Assembly (NCBI RefSeq): GCF_003001955.1
Contig: NZ_PVNH01000005.1
Location: 434,001 to 498,000, forward strand
Direction of reading: 5' to 3'
DNA length: 64,000 nucleotides
Origin: Prauserella shujinwangii
GTDB lineage: Bacteria; Actinomycetota; Actinomycetes; Mycobacteriales; Pseudonocardiaceae
In this document: positions 16,973 through 26,077 of the stretch, piece by piece
Layout: each line of letters opens with the position of its first letter
How positions within the stretch are numbered: position 1 is the first letter of the stretch
Made by a program: the position numbers and the translations under genes
The notes under the pieces: generated by a model
Database searches by the model: none
Told to the model about the DNA's origin: nothing
Seen by the model: the letters and a program-made list of their open reading frames with translations, nothing else

Positions 16973-17608
16973 ATGGCGTCGTGGTCGCAGCTGCTGACAT
17001 TCGCCGGTGTGGTCCTGGTCGGGGCCATGTCGCCGGGGCCGGACTTCGCCGTGGTGCTGCGGCACGCCGCGACCTCCGGCAGGCGGGCGGGCACGGCGAC
17101 CGCGCTCGGTATCACCGCCGGTGTGGCCGTGTGGTCCCTCGGCACGGCCATCGGGGTGGCCGCGCTGCTGGCGGCGTCCGCGGTGGCGTTCACCGTGGTG
17201 AAGCTGGTCGGCGCGGCCTACCTCGGCTTTCTCGGGGTGAAGGCGCTGCTCGCCGCCTGCCGCGCGGGGCCACCCGTGGAGGTGGCCGCGGGCGCAGGGA
17301 CGAGCGTGCCGCGTGCCTTCCGGGAGGGCCTGCTGTGCAACGTCCTCAACCCGAAGTGCGCGGTGTTCTTCGTGGCCCTGCTGCCGCAGTTCCTGCCCGC
17401 CGATCCGACGCCTGCCGACACCGCCCTGGTCTCGGCCGTGCCCGTCGTGCTCACCGCACTGTGGTTCGTCGTCGTGGCCAACGTCGTGGGTGCCCTGCGG
17501 CGGTTGCTGGCGGCGCGGCGCGTCCGGCAGGCGCTCGACGCGGCCACCGGGACGTTGCTGATCGCGGTCGGCCTCCGGTTGGCCGTGCAGGGCCGGTCGG
17601 CGGCCTGA
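16973..17608 (+). CDS. LysE/RhtB-family amino-acid exporter
   Basis: A 211-residue membrane protein with about six helices. The family motif GAMSPGPDFAVVLRHA lies near residue 17, followed by GITAGVAVW and LLCNVLNPKCAVFF, as in RhtB exporters. It likely exports a neutral or basic amino acid such as homoserine, threonine or lysine. It is divergent from the DUF2470 gene and apparently has its own leaderless promoter. Confidence 0.9.
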   Translation: MASWSQLLTFAGVVLVGAMSPGPDFAVVLRHAATSGRRAGTATALGITAGVAVWSLGTAIGVAALLAASAVAFTVVKLVGAAYLGFLGVKALLAACRAGPPVEVAAGAGTSVPRAFREGLLCNVLNPKCAVFFVALLPQFLPADPTPADTALVSAVPVVLTALWFVVVANVVGALRRLLAARRVRQALDAATGTLLIAVGLRLAVQGRSAA

Positions 17609-17686
17609 AGAGGAGGTCGCGGATGATATGCGCACCCACGGATGCGTTCGTTAGGTGGGCAGTTTCGTCCTGATTTCGGACGCTAC

Positions 17687-17692
17687 TAGCGT
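17687..17692 (+). promoter_or_regulatory. -10 element TAGCGT of the 17.7 kb gene
   Basis: TAGCGT ends seven bases before GTG 17700, consistent with a leaderless transcript. Confidence 0.4.
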
Positions 17693-17699
17693 GTGAGGC

Positions 17700-18566
17700 G
17701 TGTCAAGCGCTGTGGAACTCACGCCCCCCGGCCCTCGCGGAATTCCTCCCCTGCTCGCGCGGCTCGTCGACGACTCGGCGCTCTTCCCGCCCACCGAAGT
17801 GCCCATGGCCGAGGCGCTGCAGGCGCACCTCACGCACCGCGCGGGCGAGCACGCCGGGATGCTCGGCGTCTTCCTGTGCCAGGCCTCCCGGCTCCCGGAG
17901 CTGATCACCGAGCTGATCAAGATCAGGCCGAAGTCGCCGCTGCCCCTTTCACTGATCATCGACACCGGGCTGGGCGGTGTGCCCAAGGCGATCTCGATCG
18001 TCGAGTCGCGCAACGAGCTGCTCGCGCTGCGCATGGTCGAGATGCCCGCGCCGTCGGACGTCGACGAGGTGTGGCTCGAGCGCGTGTCCGAGTTCGTTCC
18101 CGAGGACGTGGTCCGGGTCGTCGAGCCGCGGCGGGGCGTCGGCTGGCTCGACGGCGTCCGCAAGGTGATCGAGCACGGCAGCTGGCCGAAGATCCGGTGC
18201 GGGGGCGTGTCCAGCGAGAACTTCCCGAGCGTCGACGAGGTGGCGGACTTCCTCGCGGTGGTGAGCGGGTCCTCCGGCGCTCAGTTCAAGGCGACGAACA
18301 GCCTGCACCGCGCCGTGCGGCACACCGACGCCGAGACCGGCTTCGTCCACCACGGCTTCTTGAACCTGCTCGTCGCGTCGGCCCGCTGCCTCTCCGGCGG
18401 GAACGTGCGCGAGGCGCTGACGTCGACCGACGGCGAGGCGCTCGCGGCGGAGGCGAGCGCGTTGTCCGAACCGGCCGCGAAGGCCGTGCGTTCGCTGTTC
18501 GCGTCGTACGCCTCGGGCAGCTTCGCCGAGCCGGTCACCGACCTCAAGGGCCTGGGTCTGCTGTGA
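17700..18566 (+). CDS. Conserved actinobacterial protein of unknown function
   Basis: A 288-residue soluble protein. Alternating beta and alpha segments (PLSLIIDTGLGGV, VVRVVEP, FVHHGFLNLLVASARC) suggest a TIM-barrel-like fold. A repeated style of buried acidic residues is present, but no catalytic signature I can name. The IclR-like regulator gene starts inside its stop codon, so the two form a unit; the regulator may control this gene or its pathway. Confidence 0.6.
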   Translation: MSSAVELTPPGPRGIPPLLARLVDDSALFPPTEVPMAEALQAHLTHRAGEHAGMLGVFLCQASRLPELITELIKIRPKSPLPLSLIIDTGLGGVPKAISIVESRNELLALRMVEMPAPSDVDEVWLERVSEFVPEDVVRVVEPRRGVGWLDGVRKVIEHGSWPKIRCGGVSSENFPSVDEVADFLAVVSGSSGAQFKATNSLHRAVRHTDAETGFVHHGFLNLLVASARCLSGGNVREALTSTDGEALAAEASALSEPAAKAVRSLFASYASGSFAEPVTDLKGLGLL

Positions 18567-19195
18567 GCCGGGAGAGCTCGCTGACCTTGGATCGCGGGCT
18601 CGCCCTCCTGCAGGCGGTGGCCGATGCGGGCGGTGACGCCGCCACCGTCTCCGAACTCGCCGCCACGGTCGGTGTCAGCAGGGCCGCCGTGTACCGGTTG
18701 CTCGTGCCGCTCGCCGAGCGGGGGCTGGTGTGGCGGGACGGCAGCCGCGTGCGGCTCGGGGCCGGTGTGCTGCGGCTGGCCGAGCAGATGTTGCCGCAGC
18801 TGCGGGAGGCGGCACGCCCGGTGCTGCGGGAGCTCGCCGACTCGCTCGGGGTGACCGCGCACCTGTCCGTCGCCGACGGCGACCAGCTGCACGCCATCGC
18901 CGTGGTGGAGCCGTCGTGGACGGCCTATCACGTCGCCTACCGGGTGGGCAGCAGGCATCCCGCCGGGCGCGGGGCGGCGGGCAGAGCGCTGACGCTGCGG
19001 CCGCGCGGCCGCGGCTGGGCCGCGGCGTCGGGTGAGCCGCAGCCCGGCACGTACGGCGTGGCCGCGCCGGTGCGCGGGGTGGCGGGGCTGCGGGCGAGTG
19101 TCGGGGTCCTGTCGCTGGAGCCGCTGGACACCGGGATGGTCGGGCCCCGCACGGTGGAGTCGGCCACGGCGCTGACCGAGGTGCTGCGCGGCTGA
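18563..19195 (+). CDS. IclR-like helix-turn-helix regulator
   Basis: A 210-residue protein. Residues 1-65 form a winged helix-turn-helix (LDRGLALLQAVADAGG, then VSELAATVGVSRAAVYRLL). The C-terminal part resembles a shortened IclR effector domain (ADSLGVTAHLSVADGD, then YRVGSRHPAGRGAAGRALTL). It is about 40 residues shorter than usual IclR regulators, so the ligand pocket may be reduced. GTG 18563 overlaps the TGA of the preceding gene. Confidence 0.8.
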   Translation: MSRESSLTLDRGLALLQAVADAGGDAATVSELAATVGVSRAAVYRLLVPLAERGLVWRDGSRVRLGAGVLRLAEQMLPQLREAARPVLRELADSLGVTAHLSVADGDQLHAIAVVEPSWTAYHVAYRVGSRHPAGRGAAGRALTLRPRGRGWAAASGEPQPGTYGVAAPVRGVAGLRASVGVLSLEPLDTGMVGPRTVESATALTEVLRG

Positions 19196-19202
19196 GCGGC
19201 GG

Positions 19203-19805
19203 TCAGGCGAGCAGCGCGTGGCCCAGGGCGAAGACGGCGAACCCGGCGAACACGAAGCCCGCCACACGCTGCAGCAACCGGGGCCGGATCCGGCCGCGGA
19301 TCTTGCGCCCGATGAGGGTCGCGAGCCCGGCCACGCAGACCAGTGCGGCGAACGAGCCGAGGCCCACCGCGAACGGCTGGGCGTAGCGGGCGGCGAGTCC
19401 CGCGGTGGCCAGCTGCGAGGCGTCGCCCCACTCGGCCGCGAAGAGCACGCCGAACGAGGTCATCGCGGACCGGGCGTAGGTGGCGGGCGCCGCGCCCATG
19501 CGTACGGCGTCGTGGGAGCCGTCCTCACCCCGCCGGAAGCCCTCCCGGAGCAGCAGCACCGCGCCGGTACCGAACAACGCGGCCACGACGAGCGAAACGA
19601 TCGGGTCCGGCAGGAATGTCAGTGCACTGCCGAATGCGACCGCCACCACAGATTGCACCGCGAATGCCGCGGTGACTCCGGCGAATACCGCGGCAGCGCG
19701 GAACCGCGTGGTCAGCACGAGCGTCGCCACGAACGTCTTGTCCGGCAGTTCGACGGCTATGACCAGCGCGAACGTGGTGACGAGAGCCAGCAGTGCGGCG
19801 GACAT
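19203..19805 (-). CDS. GDT1/TMEM165-family cation transporter
   Basis: A 200-residue protein with six or seven helices and two inverted halves, each with an acidic motif: ELPDKTFVATLV near residue 19 and EWGDASQLAT near residue 125. These motifs bind Mn(II) or Ca(II) in this family. The first has Pro where the eukaryotic motif has Gly. It probably exports manganese or calcium. ATG 19805 is preferred over the longer frame because conserved sequence starts there. Confidence 0.85.
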   Translation of the reverse strand: MSAALLALVTTFALVIAVELPDKTFVATLVLTTRFRAAAVFAGVTAAFAVQSVVAVAFGSALTFLPDPIVSLVVAALFGTGAVLLLREGFRRGEDGSHDAVRMGAAPATYARSAMTSFGVLFAAEWGDASQLATAGLAARYAQPFAVGLGSFAALVCVAGLATLIGRKIRGRIRPRLLQRVAGFVFAGFAVFALGHALLA

Positions 19806-19987
19806 CGATGCGGTACACCCCCTTACCTCTTCAACGGTAAAGGTGAAATCGGAGAATGCCCAGCACATAGGAATTGCGAATCGCCGGTTGAGGCGTGGTG
19901 GCGCCCATTTCAGGGGTGGACCGGAATGCTTTTTTCGCCGCGCCGAATCCTGATTTTCGGGCGGGGGACCGGATTGCGGTTCCGGTC

Positions 19988-20007
19988 ACCGGGACCTAGG
20001 TCCCGGG
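19988..20007. promoter_or_regulatory. DevR/DosR-type box upstream of cydA (primary)
   Basis: The 18-base perfect palindrome CCGGGACCTAGGTCCCGG lies in this 20-base site. The invariant halves GGGAC and GTCCC of the M. tuberculosis consensus TTSGGGACTWWAGTCCCSAA are intact at the correct spacing; 14 of 20 positions match. Confidence 0.7.
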
Positions 20008-20010
20008 CAC

Positions 20011-20030
20011 TTCGGGACCACGGGACCTGA
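20011..20030. promoter_or_regulatory. DevR/DosR-type box upstream of cydA (secondary)
   Basis: The left half TTCGGGAC is a perfect match; the right half is degenerate (13 of 20 overall). It lies 23 bases centre to centre from the primary box, the kind of close pairing used for cooperative DevR binding. Confidence 0.5.
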
Positions 20031-20054
20031 CGATCGGCCCTGGTGGCGAGCAGG

Positions 20055-21557
20055 GTGGAGGTCGTGGACATCCTGGAGCTCGCGCGGTGGCAGTTCGGAA
20101 TCACGACCGTCTACCACTTCCTGATGGTTCCGCTGACGATCGGGCTCTCCGTCCTCGTCGCGGGAATGCAGTCCGCGTGGGTGCGCACGGGTGATGTGCG
20201 CTACCTGAAGATGACGAAGTTCTGGGGGAAGCTGCTGCTGGTCAACTTCGCGATGGGCGTGGTGACCGGCATCGTCCAGGAGTTCCAGTTCGGCATGACG
20301 TGGAACGCCTACTCCCGGTTCGTCGGCGACGTGTTCGGTGCGCCGCTGGCGATGGAGGGCCTGGTCGCGTTCTTCGTCGAGTCGACGTTCCTCGGTCTGT
20401 GGATCTTCGGCTGGGACCGGCTGCCGAAACGCGTGCACCTCGCCTGCGCGTGGGCGTTCTCGCTGGCCACGATCGCGTCGGCGTACTTCATCCTGGCCGC
20501 GAACTCGTGGATGCAGCACCCGGTCGGTGTGGAGTTCACCGACGGCAGGCCGACGATGAACTCGATCTGGGCGGTGCTGACCAACAACACCGTGCTGGCC
20601 GCGTTCCCGCACACGATCGCGGGCGCGTTCTCGGTGGCGGCCGCGTTCCTCGTCGGGATCGCCGCGTGGCACCTGTGGCGCCGCCGCGCCGCGGCCGACG
20701 AGCACCGCGCGGTGTGGCGCTCCTCGCTCCGGCTCGGTGCGTGGGTGGGCGTGGTCGCGTTCGGCGCGCTCGTGGTCTCTGGTGACGTGCAGGGCAAGCT
20801 GATGTTCGAGCAGCAGCCGATGAAGATGGCGTCGGCGGAGGCGCTGTGCCACACGGAGGAACCGGCGAGCTTCTCGATCCTGGCGGTCGGGGACGTGACG
20901 GACGAGAACTGCGAGAGCGTCAAGACGTTCACGGTGCCCGCGCTGCTGTCGTTCCTCGCCCACGGTGATCTGACCACCGAGGTGAAGGGCGTGCAGGACC
21001 TGGTGGGCGAGTACCAGGAGCGGTACGGCACGCACTACCCGGACGACCCGGTGCTCGGCGAGCTGGCCGGCAAGCCGATCGACTACGTGCCAAACCTCCC
21101 GGTCACGTACTGGGGTTTCCGCGCCATGATCGGTTTCGGCGCCCTGTCCGCGGGCATCGGCGTGCTCGCCCTGTGGCTCACGCGGCGCGGGCGGATCCCG
21201 GAGTCCCGGTGGTTCCCCCGGCTGTCGCTGCTCGGCATCGCGCTGCCGTTCGCCGCGAACAGTGCGGGCTGGATCTTCACGGAGATGGGCAGGCAGCCGT
21301 TCGTCGTGGTGCCCAACCCGACGGGGCTGGACGGCGTGTGGATGTTCACCGCGCAGGCGGTGTCCCGGCTGTCGACCGGCGAGGTGTGGGCGTCGCTGCT
21401 CTCCCTGACCACCGTGTACCTCGCGCTCGGGGTCGTGGAGGTCTTCCTGCTGCGCAAGTACGTCCGCGGCGGCGTGGACGGCGTGCTGCCACCGAAGCGC
21501 TCCGCCACCGACGACGACTCCGACTCCACCGACGACGCGCTCGCGTTCGCCTACTGA
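20055..21557 (+). CDS. cydA: Cytochrome bd oxidase subunit I
   Basis: The quinol-oxidising and heme-bearing subunit of cytochrome bd, about 500 residues. Visible features are ARWQFGITTVYHF with the heme ligand His, the Q-loop region after residue 240 (short type), and EMGRQPFVV, the GRQP motif near the heme sites. It reduces oxygen with high affinity at the membrane. Start is uncertain: GTG 20043, 20055 or 20064 are all possible; 20055 gives MEVVDI, resembling mycobacterial CydA. Two DevR-type boxes lie just upstream. Confidence 0.93.
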   Translation: MEVVDILELARWQFGITTVYHFLMVPLTIGLSVLVAGMQSAWVRTGDVRYLKMTKFWGKLLLVNFAMGVVTGIVQEFQFGMTWNAYSRFVGDVFGAPLAMEGLVAFFVESTFLGLWIFGWDRLPKRVHLACAWAFSLATIASAYFILAANSWMQHPVGVEFTDGRPTMNSIWAVLTNNTVLAAFPHTIAGAFSVAAAFLVGIAAWHLWRRRAAADEHRAVWRSSLRLGAWVGVVAFGALVVSGDVQGKLMFEQQPMKMASAEALCHTEEPASFSILAVGDVTDENCESVKTFTVPALLSFLAHGDLTTEVKGVQDLVGEYQERYGTHYPDDPVLGELAGKPIDYVPNLPVTYWGFRAMIGFGALSAGIGVLALWLTRRGRIPESRWFPRLSLLGIALPFAANSAGWIFTEMGRQPFVVVPNPTGLDGVWMFTAQAVSRLSTGEVWASLLSLTTVYLALGVVEVFLLRKYVRGGVDGVLPPKRSATDDDSDSTDDALAFAY

Positions 21558-21672
21558 GGAGGCCTGCGATGCCGAGCCGAATCCGCCCCAACCCAGCCCC
21601 CACCCTCACCGGGGGGCGACCCCGCTGCCAGGCTACCGGGGGCGCGGGGTTCGTGGCGTTCTTACCAGCCAG

Positions 21673-21712
21673 TTGTGGACAACTCGTGGACTTGTGCACA
21701 ATATGGGGACAA
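21673..21712. promoter_or_regulatory. Cluster of DnaA-box-like or Rex-like sequences between cydA and cydB
   Basis: TTGTGGACAA (complement of TTGTCCACAA), the palindrome TTGTGCACAA 19 bases further on, and TGGGGACAA lie in 40 bases of a 178-base gap. They resemble DnaA boxes of GC-rich actinobacteria; TTGTGCACAA also recalls half of a Rex site. Their role is unknown. Confidence 0.3.
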
Positions 21713-21735
21713 CCCGGCGCGGCGGGGGTGCGGTG

Positions 21736-22746
21736 ATGGATCTCGCCACCGTCTGGTTCTGCGTCATCGCGGCCTTCTGGCTTGGCTACCTCTTCCTCGA
21801 GGGCTTCGACTTCGGTGTCGGCATGCTGCTGCCGGTGCTCGGCCGGGACGACACCGAACGCCGCGTCATGATCAACACGATCGGGCCGGTCTGGGACGGC
21901 AACGAGGTCTGGCTCATCGTCGCGGGCGGCGCCATGTTCGCCGCCTTCCCCGCCTGGTACGCGGGCCTGTTCTCGGGCGCCTACCTGCCGTTGCTCCTCG
22001 TGCTCCTCGCCCTCATCGGCCGCGGGGTCGCGTTCGAGTACCGAGGGAAGGTCGACTCCGAACGCTGGCGCCGCAACTGGGACCGCGTCATCGTGCTCGG
22101 CTCGTGGATCCCGTCGCTCGGCGTGGGGCTCCTCCTCGCCACCACCGTGCTCGGCCTGCCCCTCGACGCCGAGGGCAACCGCGCCGGTCCCGCGCTCGCG
22201 GCCGTCCGCTGGGACACGCTGCTCGGCGCGCTCGCCGTCGCCGGGTTCTCGCTCGTGCACGGCGCCGCGTTCCTCGCCCTGAAGACCGACGGCGACCTCC
22301 GCACGCGGGCCAGGGCGTTCGCGCTCCGCGGCCTGCCGCTCGCCCTGCTGCCCCTGCTGGTGCTGCTGCTCGTCGTCCAGTGGCGCGATGGTTCACTGTG
22401 GACGGTCGTGCCGCTGCTGCTGACCCCGGTCGCGGCGCTCGTCGCGTGGTGGCGGCTCGCCGAGGGCAGGGAGGGGCAGGCGTTCGCCGCGCTCGGTGTG
22501 GTCATCGGCGCCGCCGCACTGACCCTCTTCGGCGCCCTCTACCCCGACGTACTCCCGTCCACGGGGGACCCGGCGAACTCGCTGACCGTCGCGGAGGCCG
22601 CCTCCGGTCCGTACACCCTGACCGTCATCACCTGGGTGGCCGCGTTCGGCGCTCCGGCCGTGCTCGTGTACCAGGGCTGGACCTACTGGGTCTTCCGCAA
22701 GCGCATCAGCGTGCGCCACATCCCGGCGGTGCACGTTCCACGATGA
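21736..22746 (+). CDS. cydB: Cytochrome bd oxidase subunit II
   Basis: A 336-residue membrane protein with about nine helices. The N-terminus has the CydB signature FLEGFDFGVGMLLP and PVWDGNEVWLIVAGGAMFAAFP. It forms the heterodimer with CydA. A 178-base gap separates it from cydA, longer than usual for this operon. Its stop overlaps the cydDC start (ATGA). Confidence 0.96.
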   Translation: MDLATVWFCVIAAFWLGYLFLEGFDFGVGMLLPVLGRDDTERRVMINTIGPVWDGNEVWLIVAGGAMFAAFPAWYAGLFSGAYLPLLLVLLALIGRGVAFEYRGKVDSERWRRNWDRVIVLGSWIPSLGVGLLLATTVLGLPLDAEGNRAGPALAAVRWDTLLGALAVAGFSLVHGAAFLALKTDGDLRTRARAFALRGLPLALLPLLVLLLVVQWRDGSLWTVVPLLLTPVAALVAWWRLAEGREGQAFAALGVVIGAAALTLFGALYPDVLPSTGDPANSLTVAEAASGPYTLTVITWVAAFGAPAVLVYQGWTYWVFRKRISVRHIPAVHVPR

Positions 22747-25700
22747 GATTTCCCGCCCGCCTTCCCCTTTCCGCCAAGACGTCCACAGTGGACGTCGAGC
22801 GGGCGGGAAAGGGTCCGCTCGGCGCGCTGCCCGTACTCTCGCCGGTGGCGCGCCGGGCGCTGACCCACACCGGTGTGCTCGCGCTGCTCGGCGCCGCGGC
22901 CCTGGTCGCGCAGGCGTTCCTGCTCGGGTCCGTGCTCGCCGACATCGTCGCGGGGCGCACCGGCGACCTCGGCGGCCGCCTCGCCGCCCTCGCCGCGGTC
23001 GTGCTCGCCCGCGCGCTGCTCGGCTGGGCGACCCGCGTGGTGTCCGCCCGTGCCGCCGCCGGTGCCAAGGAGGAGCTGCGCGCCCGGGTCGTCGACCACG
23101 CCCTGCGGCTCGGCCCCGAGTGGATCGCCCGGCGCGGCCCCGGCCCGCTGACCGCGCTCACCACCAGGGGACTCGACGCGCTCGACGGCTACTTCACCGT
23201 CTACCTGCCCGCCCTCGTCACGGCGGCGGTCGTGCCGGTCGGTGCGGGTGCGGCCGTGCTGCTCGCGGACTGGCCGTCGGCGGTGATCGTCGCGCTCACC
23301 GTGCCGCTGCTGCCCCTGTTCGCGATCCTCGTCGGCAAGTACACGGCCGACCGCGTCGCCGGGGCCACCGACGCGGTGCACCGGCTGTCCGGCCACCTGC
23401 TCGAGCTCGTCCGTGCGCTGCCCGTGCTCACCGCCTTCCGCAGGGCCGGGGCGCAGGCCGAAGCCGTGCGTCGCGTGTCCGACCGGCACCGCCGTGCCAC
23501 GCTGTCCACCCTGCGCGTCGCCTTCTCCTCGGCCTTCGTGCTCGAACTCGCCGCGACGCTGTCGGTCGCCCTGGTCGCGGTGGTGATCGGCGTCCGCCTC
23601 GTCTCCGGCGACCTCGGCCTCGCCGTCGGGCTCGGTGTGCTGATCCTCGCCCCCGAGTGCTACCAGCCGCTGCGCGCCGCGGGAGCCGCGTTCCACGCGA
23701 GTGAGGACGGGCTCGAAGCGGTACGGCGGGTGACGGACGTGCTGGCCGAGCCCGCGCCGGGCACCGGCACCACACCGCCCCGGGGGCGGGTCCTGCGCGT
23801 GGCAGGGTTGCGGGTGCGCAGGCGCGACCGGTTCGCCCCGGACGGCGAGTCCTTCACCGCCCGGCCCGGCACCACGGTCCGGCTCGACTCCCCCAGCGGG
23901 GCGGGGAAGTCGACGACGCTGGCGGTGCTCCTGGGCTTCGTCCGCCCGCACTCCGGCACCGTCACCGTCGGCGGCACCCCGCTCGGGGACCTCGACCTGG
24001 CGGCCTGGCGCCGGCAGATCGCCTGGGTCCCGCAGTCTCCCGCGTTCGCGGGCGGCACCGTCCGCGCCGAACTCGAACTGGCCGCCCCCGGCAACCCGGA
24101 CCTCGCCGACGTCCTCGCCGAGGTCGGGCTCGCCGGGCTGGCCGACGAGGACGTCGCTCGCCTCTCCACCGGGCAGCGGCAGCGGCTCGCCGTCGCGCGC
24201 GCACTGCTGCGGGTCCGGGCCGGGGCCTGGCTGCTGCTCCTCGACGAACCGACCGCGCATCTCGACGCGGATGGTGCCGAGCGCGTCCTCGCCGCCGTCC
24301 GCCGCGCCGAACGAGCGGGCGCCGCCGTGGTCCTCGCCGCCCATGAACGATCCCAGGCCGCGAGTCACGAACCCGCCGCCCCGCGGACGAAGGCCGACGG
24401 TGCCGACGGCGACCACGAACCGGAGCGGGCCCGCACTGCCCTGCCGCTGCGGGAACTGCTCGGCCGCAGGTTCCTCGCGGGAGCCGCGCTCGGTGCGGCC
24501 GCCCTGCTCGCGGGTGTCGCGCTCACGGCGACCTCCGGCTGGCTCATCGCGAAGGCCGCACAGCAGCCGCCGATCCTCACCCTGACCGTGGCCGTCGTCG
24601 GGGTGCGGGCGTTCGGGCTCGCCCGCGCCGGGCTCCGCTACGCCGAGCGGCTCGTCACCCACGACGCCGCCTTCCGGATCGCCGGAGAGCTGCGGGTCCG
24701 GCTGTGGCGGGCACTCGTCCGGCTCGGTCCCGCGCACACGCTCGGCCTGCGCCGGGGCGAAGGACAGCGCCGCCTCGTCGAGGACGTCGACACCGTGCGC
24801 GACCTGCTGCCCAGGGTGCTCACCCCGCCCCTCGTGGTCGCCGCCGTCGGCGCCGGGGCCGTCGCCGTGCAGGCGATGGTCCTGCCCTCCGCCGGTCTCG
24901 CCCTCGCCGCCGCGCTCGTCCTCGGACTGTTCCTGGCGCCCTGGCTCGGCCTGCGGACCGAACGGCGGGCCACCGCCGCGCTCGCCGAGGGGAGGCGAGC
25001 GGTCTCGGCACGGGTGCTCGCGCTGTTCGACGCCGCGGCCGAACTCGTCGCGTTCGGGGCGCACGACCGCAGCCGGGCCGAGCTCGCCCAGGCCGACACC
25101 CGGCTCGCCGCGACCGCCCGCAGGCAGGCGTTCGGCGAGGGCGCCGGCGACGGGATCGCCACGCTCGTGACCGGGCTCGCGGCCGTCGGCGGCGCATGGC
25201 TCGCCGCGCGGGCGGTCGCCGACGGGACGCTCGACCCGGTGTTCGCCCCGGTGCTGGCCCTGGTGCCGCTCGCCCTCGGCGAGGTGCTCGCCCTGCTGCC
25301 CCCCGCCGTGCGGCACTGGGACACCCTCCGGCAGGCGCGCGCCCGCCTCGCCACCCCGCTGACTTCCGGGGAGCGTGCCCACCGCGCCGGTCCGTCCCCG
25401 ACCGCGCACCGGCCCGGGCACCTCCGGCTGCGCGGGGTGGACGTGCGCTGGCCCGGTGCCGCCGCCCCCGTGCTCACGGGCGTCGATCTGGACGTGCCCG
25501 CCGGCAGCCACGTCGCCGTCGTCGGTGCCTCGGGAGCGGGCAAGTCGACCCTGCTGGCCCTGCTCCTCGGATTCCTGGAACCGGAACGCGGGCACGCGGA
25601 CCTGCCCGGCACCGTCGCCTGGGCCCCGCAGGAGCCGCAGCTCGTCTCCACCACCGTCGCCGAGAACCTCCGCCTCGCCGACCCGCACGCCACCGACCGC

Positions 25701-26063
25701 CAGCTCGCCGACGCCCTCGCGCTCGCCGGGCTGCCCGACCTCGACCCGCACACACGCCTCGGCAGCGCGGGAGCGGGGCTCTCCGGCGGGCAGGCACAAC
25801 GCGTCGCCCTGGCAAGAGCACTGCTCGCAGCAGAGAGCACTGCTCTCGTCCTGCTGGACGAGCCCACCGCGCACCTCGACGAGAGCACTGCTCACGCCGT
25901 GCTGGGGAACCTCCGGCGGGAGCTGGCGGGCCGGACGGTGGTCCACGTGACCCACCGTCCGGAGGAGGCCGCCGACGCCGACCTCGTCGTCCGCGTCGAC
26001 GAGGGGCGGCTCATCGCGCAGGTCACAGCCGGATCGGCGGTGCGGACGGGCGGAGCGGCCTAG
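22743..26063 (+). CDS. cydDC: CydDC fused thiol-reductant ABC exporter
   Basis: A 1106-residue single-chain version of the CydD and CydC half-transporters, a fusion found in many actinobacteria. The first half has a six-helix exporter domain, Walker A SPSGAGKST, signature LSTGQRQRL and Walker B LLLLDEPTAHLD. The second half repeats this with GASGAGKST, LSGGQAQRV and LVLLDEPTAHLD. It exports glutathione/cysteine-type thiols, or supports heme loading, for cytochrome bd assembly. It starts with ATG 22743 overlapping cydB. Three copies of GAGCACTGCTC sit in the second nucleotide-binding domain. Confidence 0.95.
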   Translation: MRFPARLPLSAKTSTVDVERAGKGPLGALPVLSPVARRALTHTGVLALLGAAALVAQAFLLGSVLADIVAGRTGDLGGRLAALAAVVLARALLGWATRVVSARAAAGAKEELRARVVDHALRLGPEWIARRGPGPLTALTTRGLDALDGYFTVYLPALVTAAVVPVGAGAAVLLADWPSAVIVALTVPLLPLFAILVGKYTADRVAGATDAVHRLSGHLLELVRALPVLTAFRRAGAQAEAVRRVSDRHRRATLSTLRVAFSSAFVLELAATLSVALVAVVIGVRLVSGDLGLAVGLGVLILAPECYQPLRAAGAAFHASEDGLEAVRRVTDVLAEPAPGTGTTPPRGRVLRVAGLRVRRRDRFAPDGESFTARPGTTVRLDSPSGAGKSTTLAVLLGFVRPHSGTVTVGGTPLGDLDLAAWRRQIAWVPQSPAFAGGTVRAELELAAPGNPDLADVLAEVGLAGLADEDVARLSTGQRQRLAVARALLRVRAGAWLLLLDEPTAHLDADGAERVLAAVRRAERAGAAVVLAAHERSQAASHEPAAPRTKADGADGDHEPERARTALPLRELLGRRFLAGAALGAAALLAGVALTATSGWLIAKAAQQPPILTLTVAVVGVRAFGLARAGLRYAERLVTHDAAFRIAGELRVRLWRALVRLGPAHTLGLRRGEGQRRLVEDVDTVRDLLPRVLTPPLVVAAVGAGAVAVQAMVLPSAGLALAAALVLGLFLAPWLGLRTERRATAALAEGRRAVSARVLALFDAAAELVAFGAHDRSRAELAQADTRLAATARRQAFGEGAGDGIATLVTGLAAVGGAWLAARAVADGTLDPVFAPVLALVPLALGEVLALLPPAVRHWDTLRQARARLATPLTSGERAHRAGPSPTAHRPGHLRLRGVDVRWPGAAAPVLTGVDLDVPAGSHVAVVGASGAGKSTLLALLLGFLEPERGHADLPGTVAWAPQEPQLVSTTVAENLRLADPHATDRQLADALALAGLPDLDPHTRLGSAGAGLSGGQAQRVALARALLAAESTALVLLDEPTAHLDESTAHAVLGNLRRELAGRTVVHVTHRPEEAADADLVVRVDEGRLIAQVTAGSAVRTGGAA
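25816..25893. repeat. Three copies of palindrome GAGCACTGCTC inside cydDC
   Basis: Copies at 25816-25826, 25835-25845 and 25883-25893. Each is GAGCA-C-TGCTC, a perfect inverted repeat with a one-base centre. They bring in codons that are unusual here (AGA, GCA, ACT, GCT). Confidence 0.7.
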
Positions 26064-26077
26064 CCTTGGTGTTGCTC

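Noticed and set aside
19806-19880. yybP-ykoY manganese riboswitch before the GDT1-family gene
   Set aside because: Such genes often have one, but I could not find the conserved loop sequences or a convincing stem; the leader is short.
21692-21701. Full Rex operator before cydB
   Set aside because: TTGTGCACAA is only ten bases and lacks the spacer of the TTGTGAA-N4-TTCACAA pattern; kept only as part of a DnaA-like cluster.
22683-25955. A 1090-residue frame on the minus strand opposite cydDC
   Set aside because: It is Gly/Arg/Glu low-complexity sequence produced by high-GC third positions; the plus strand encodes a clear ABC exporter.
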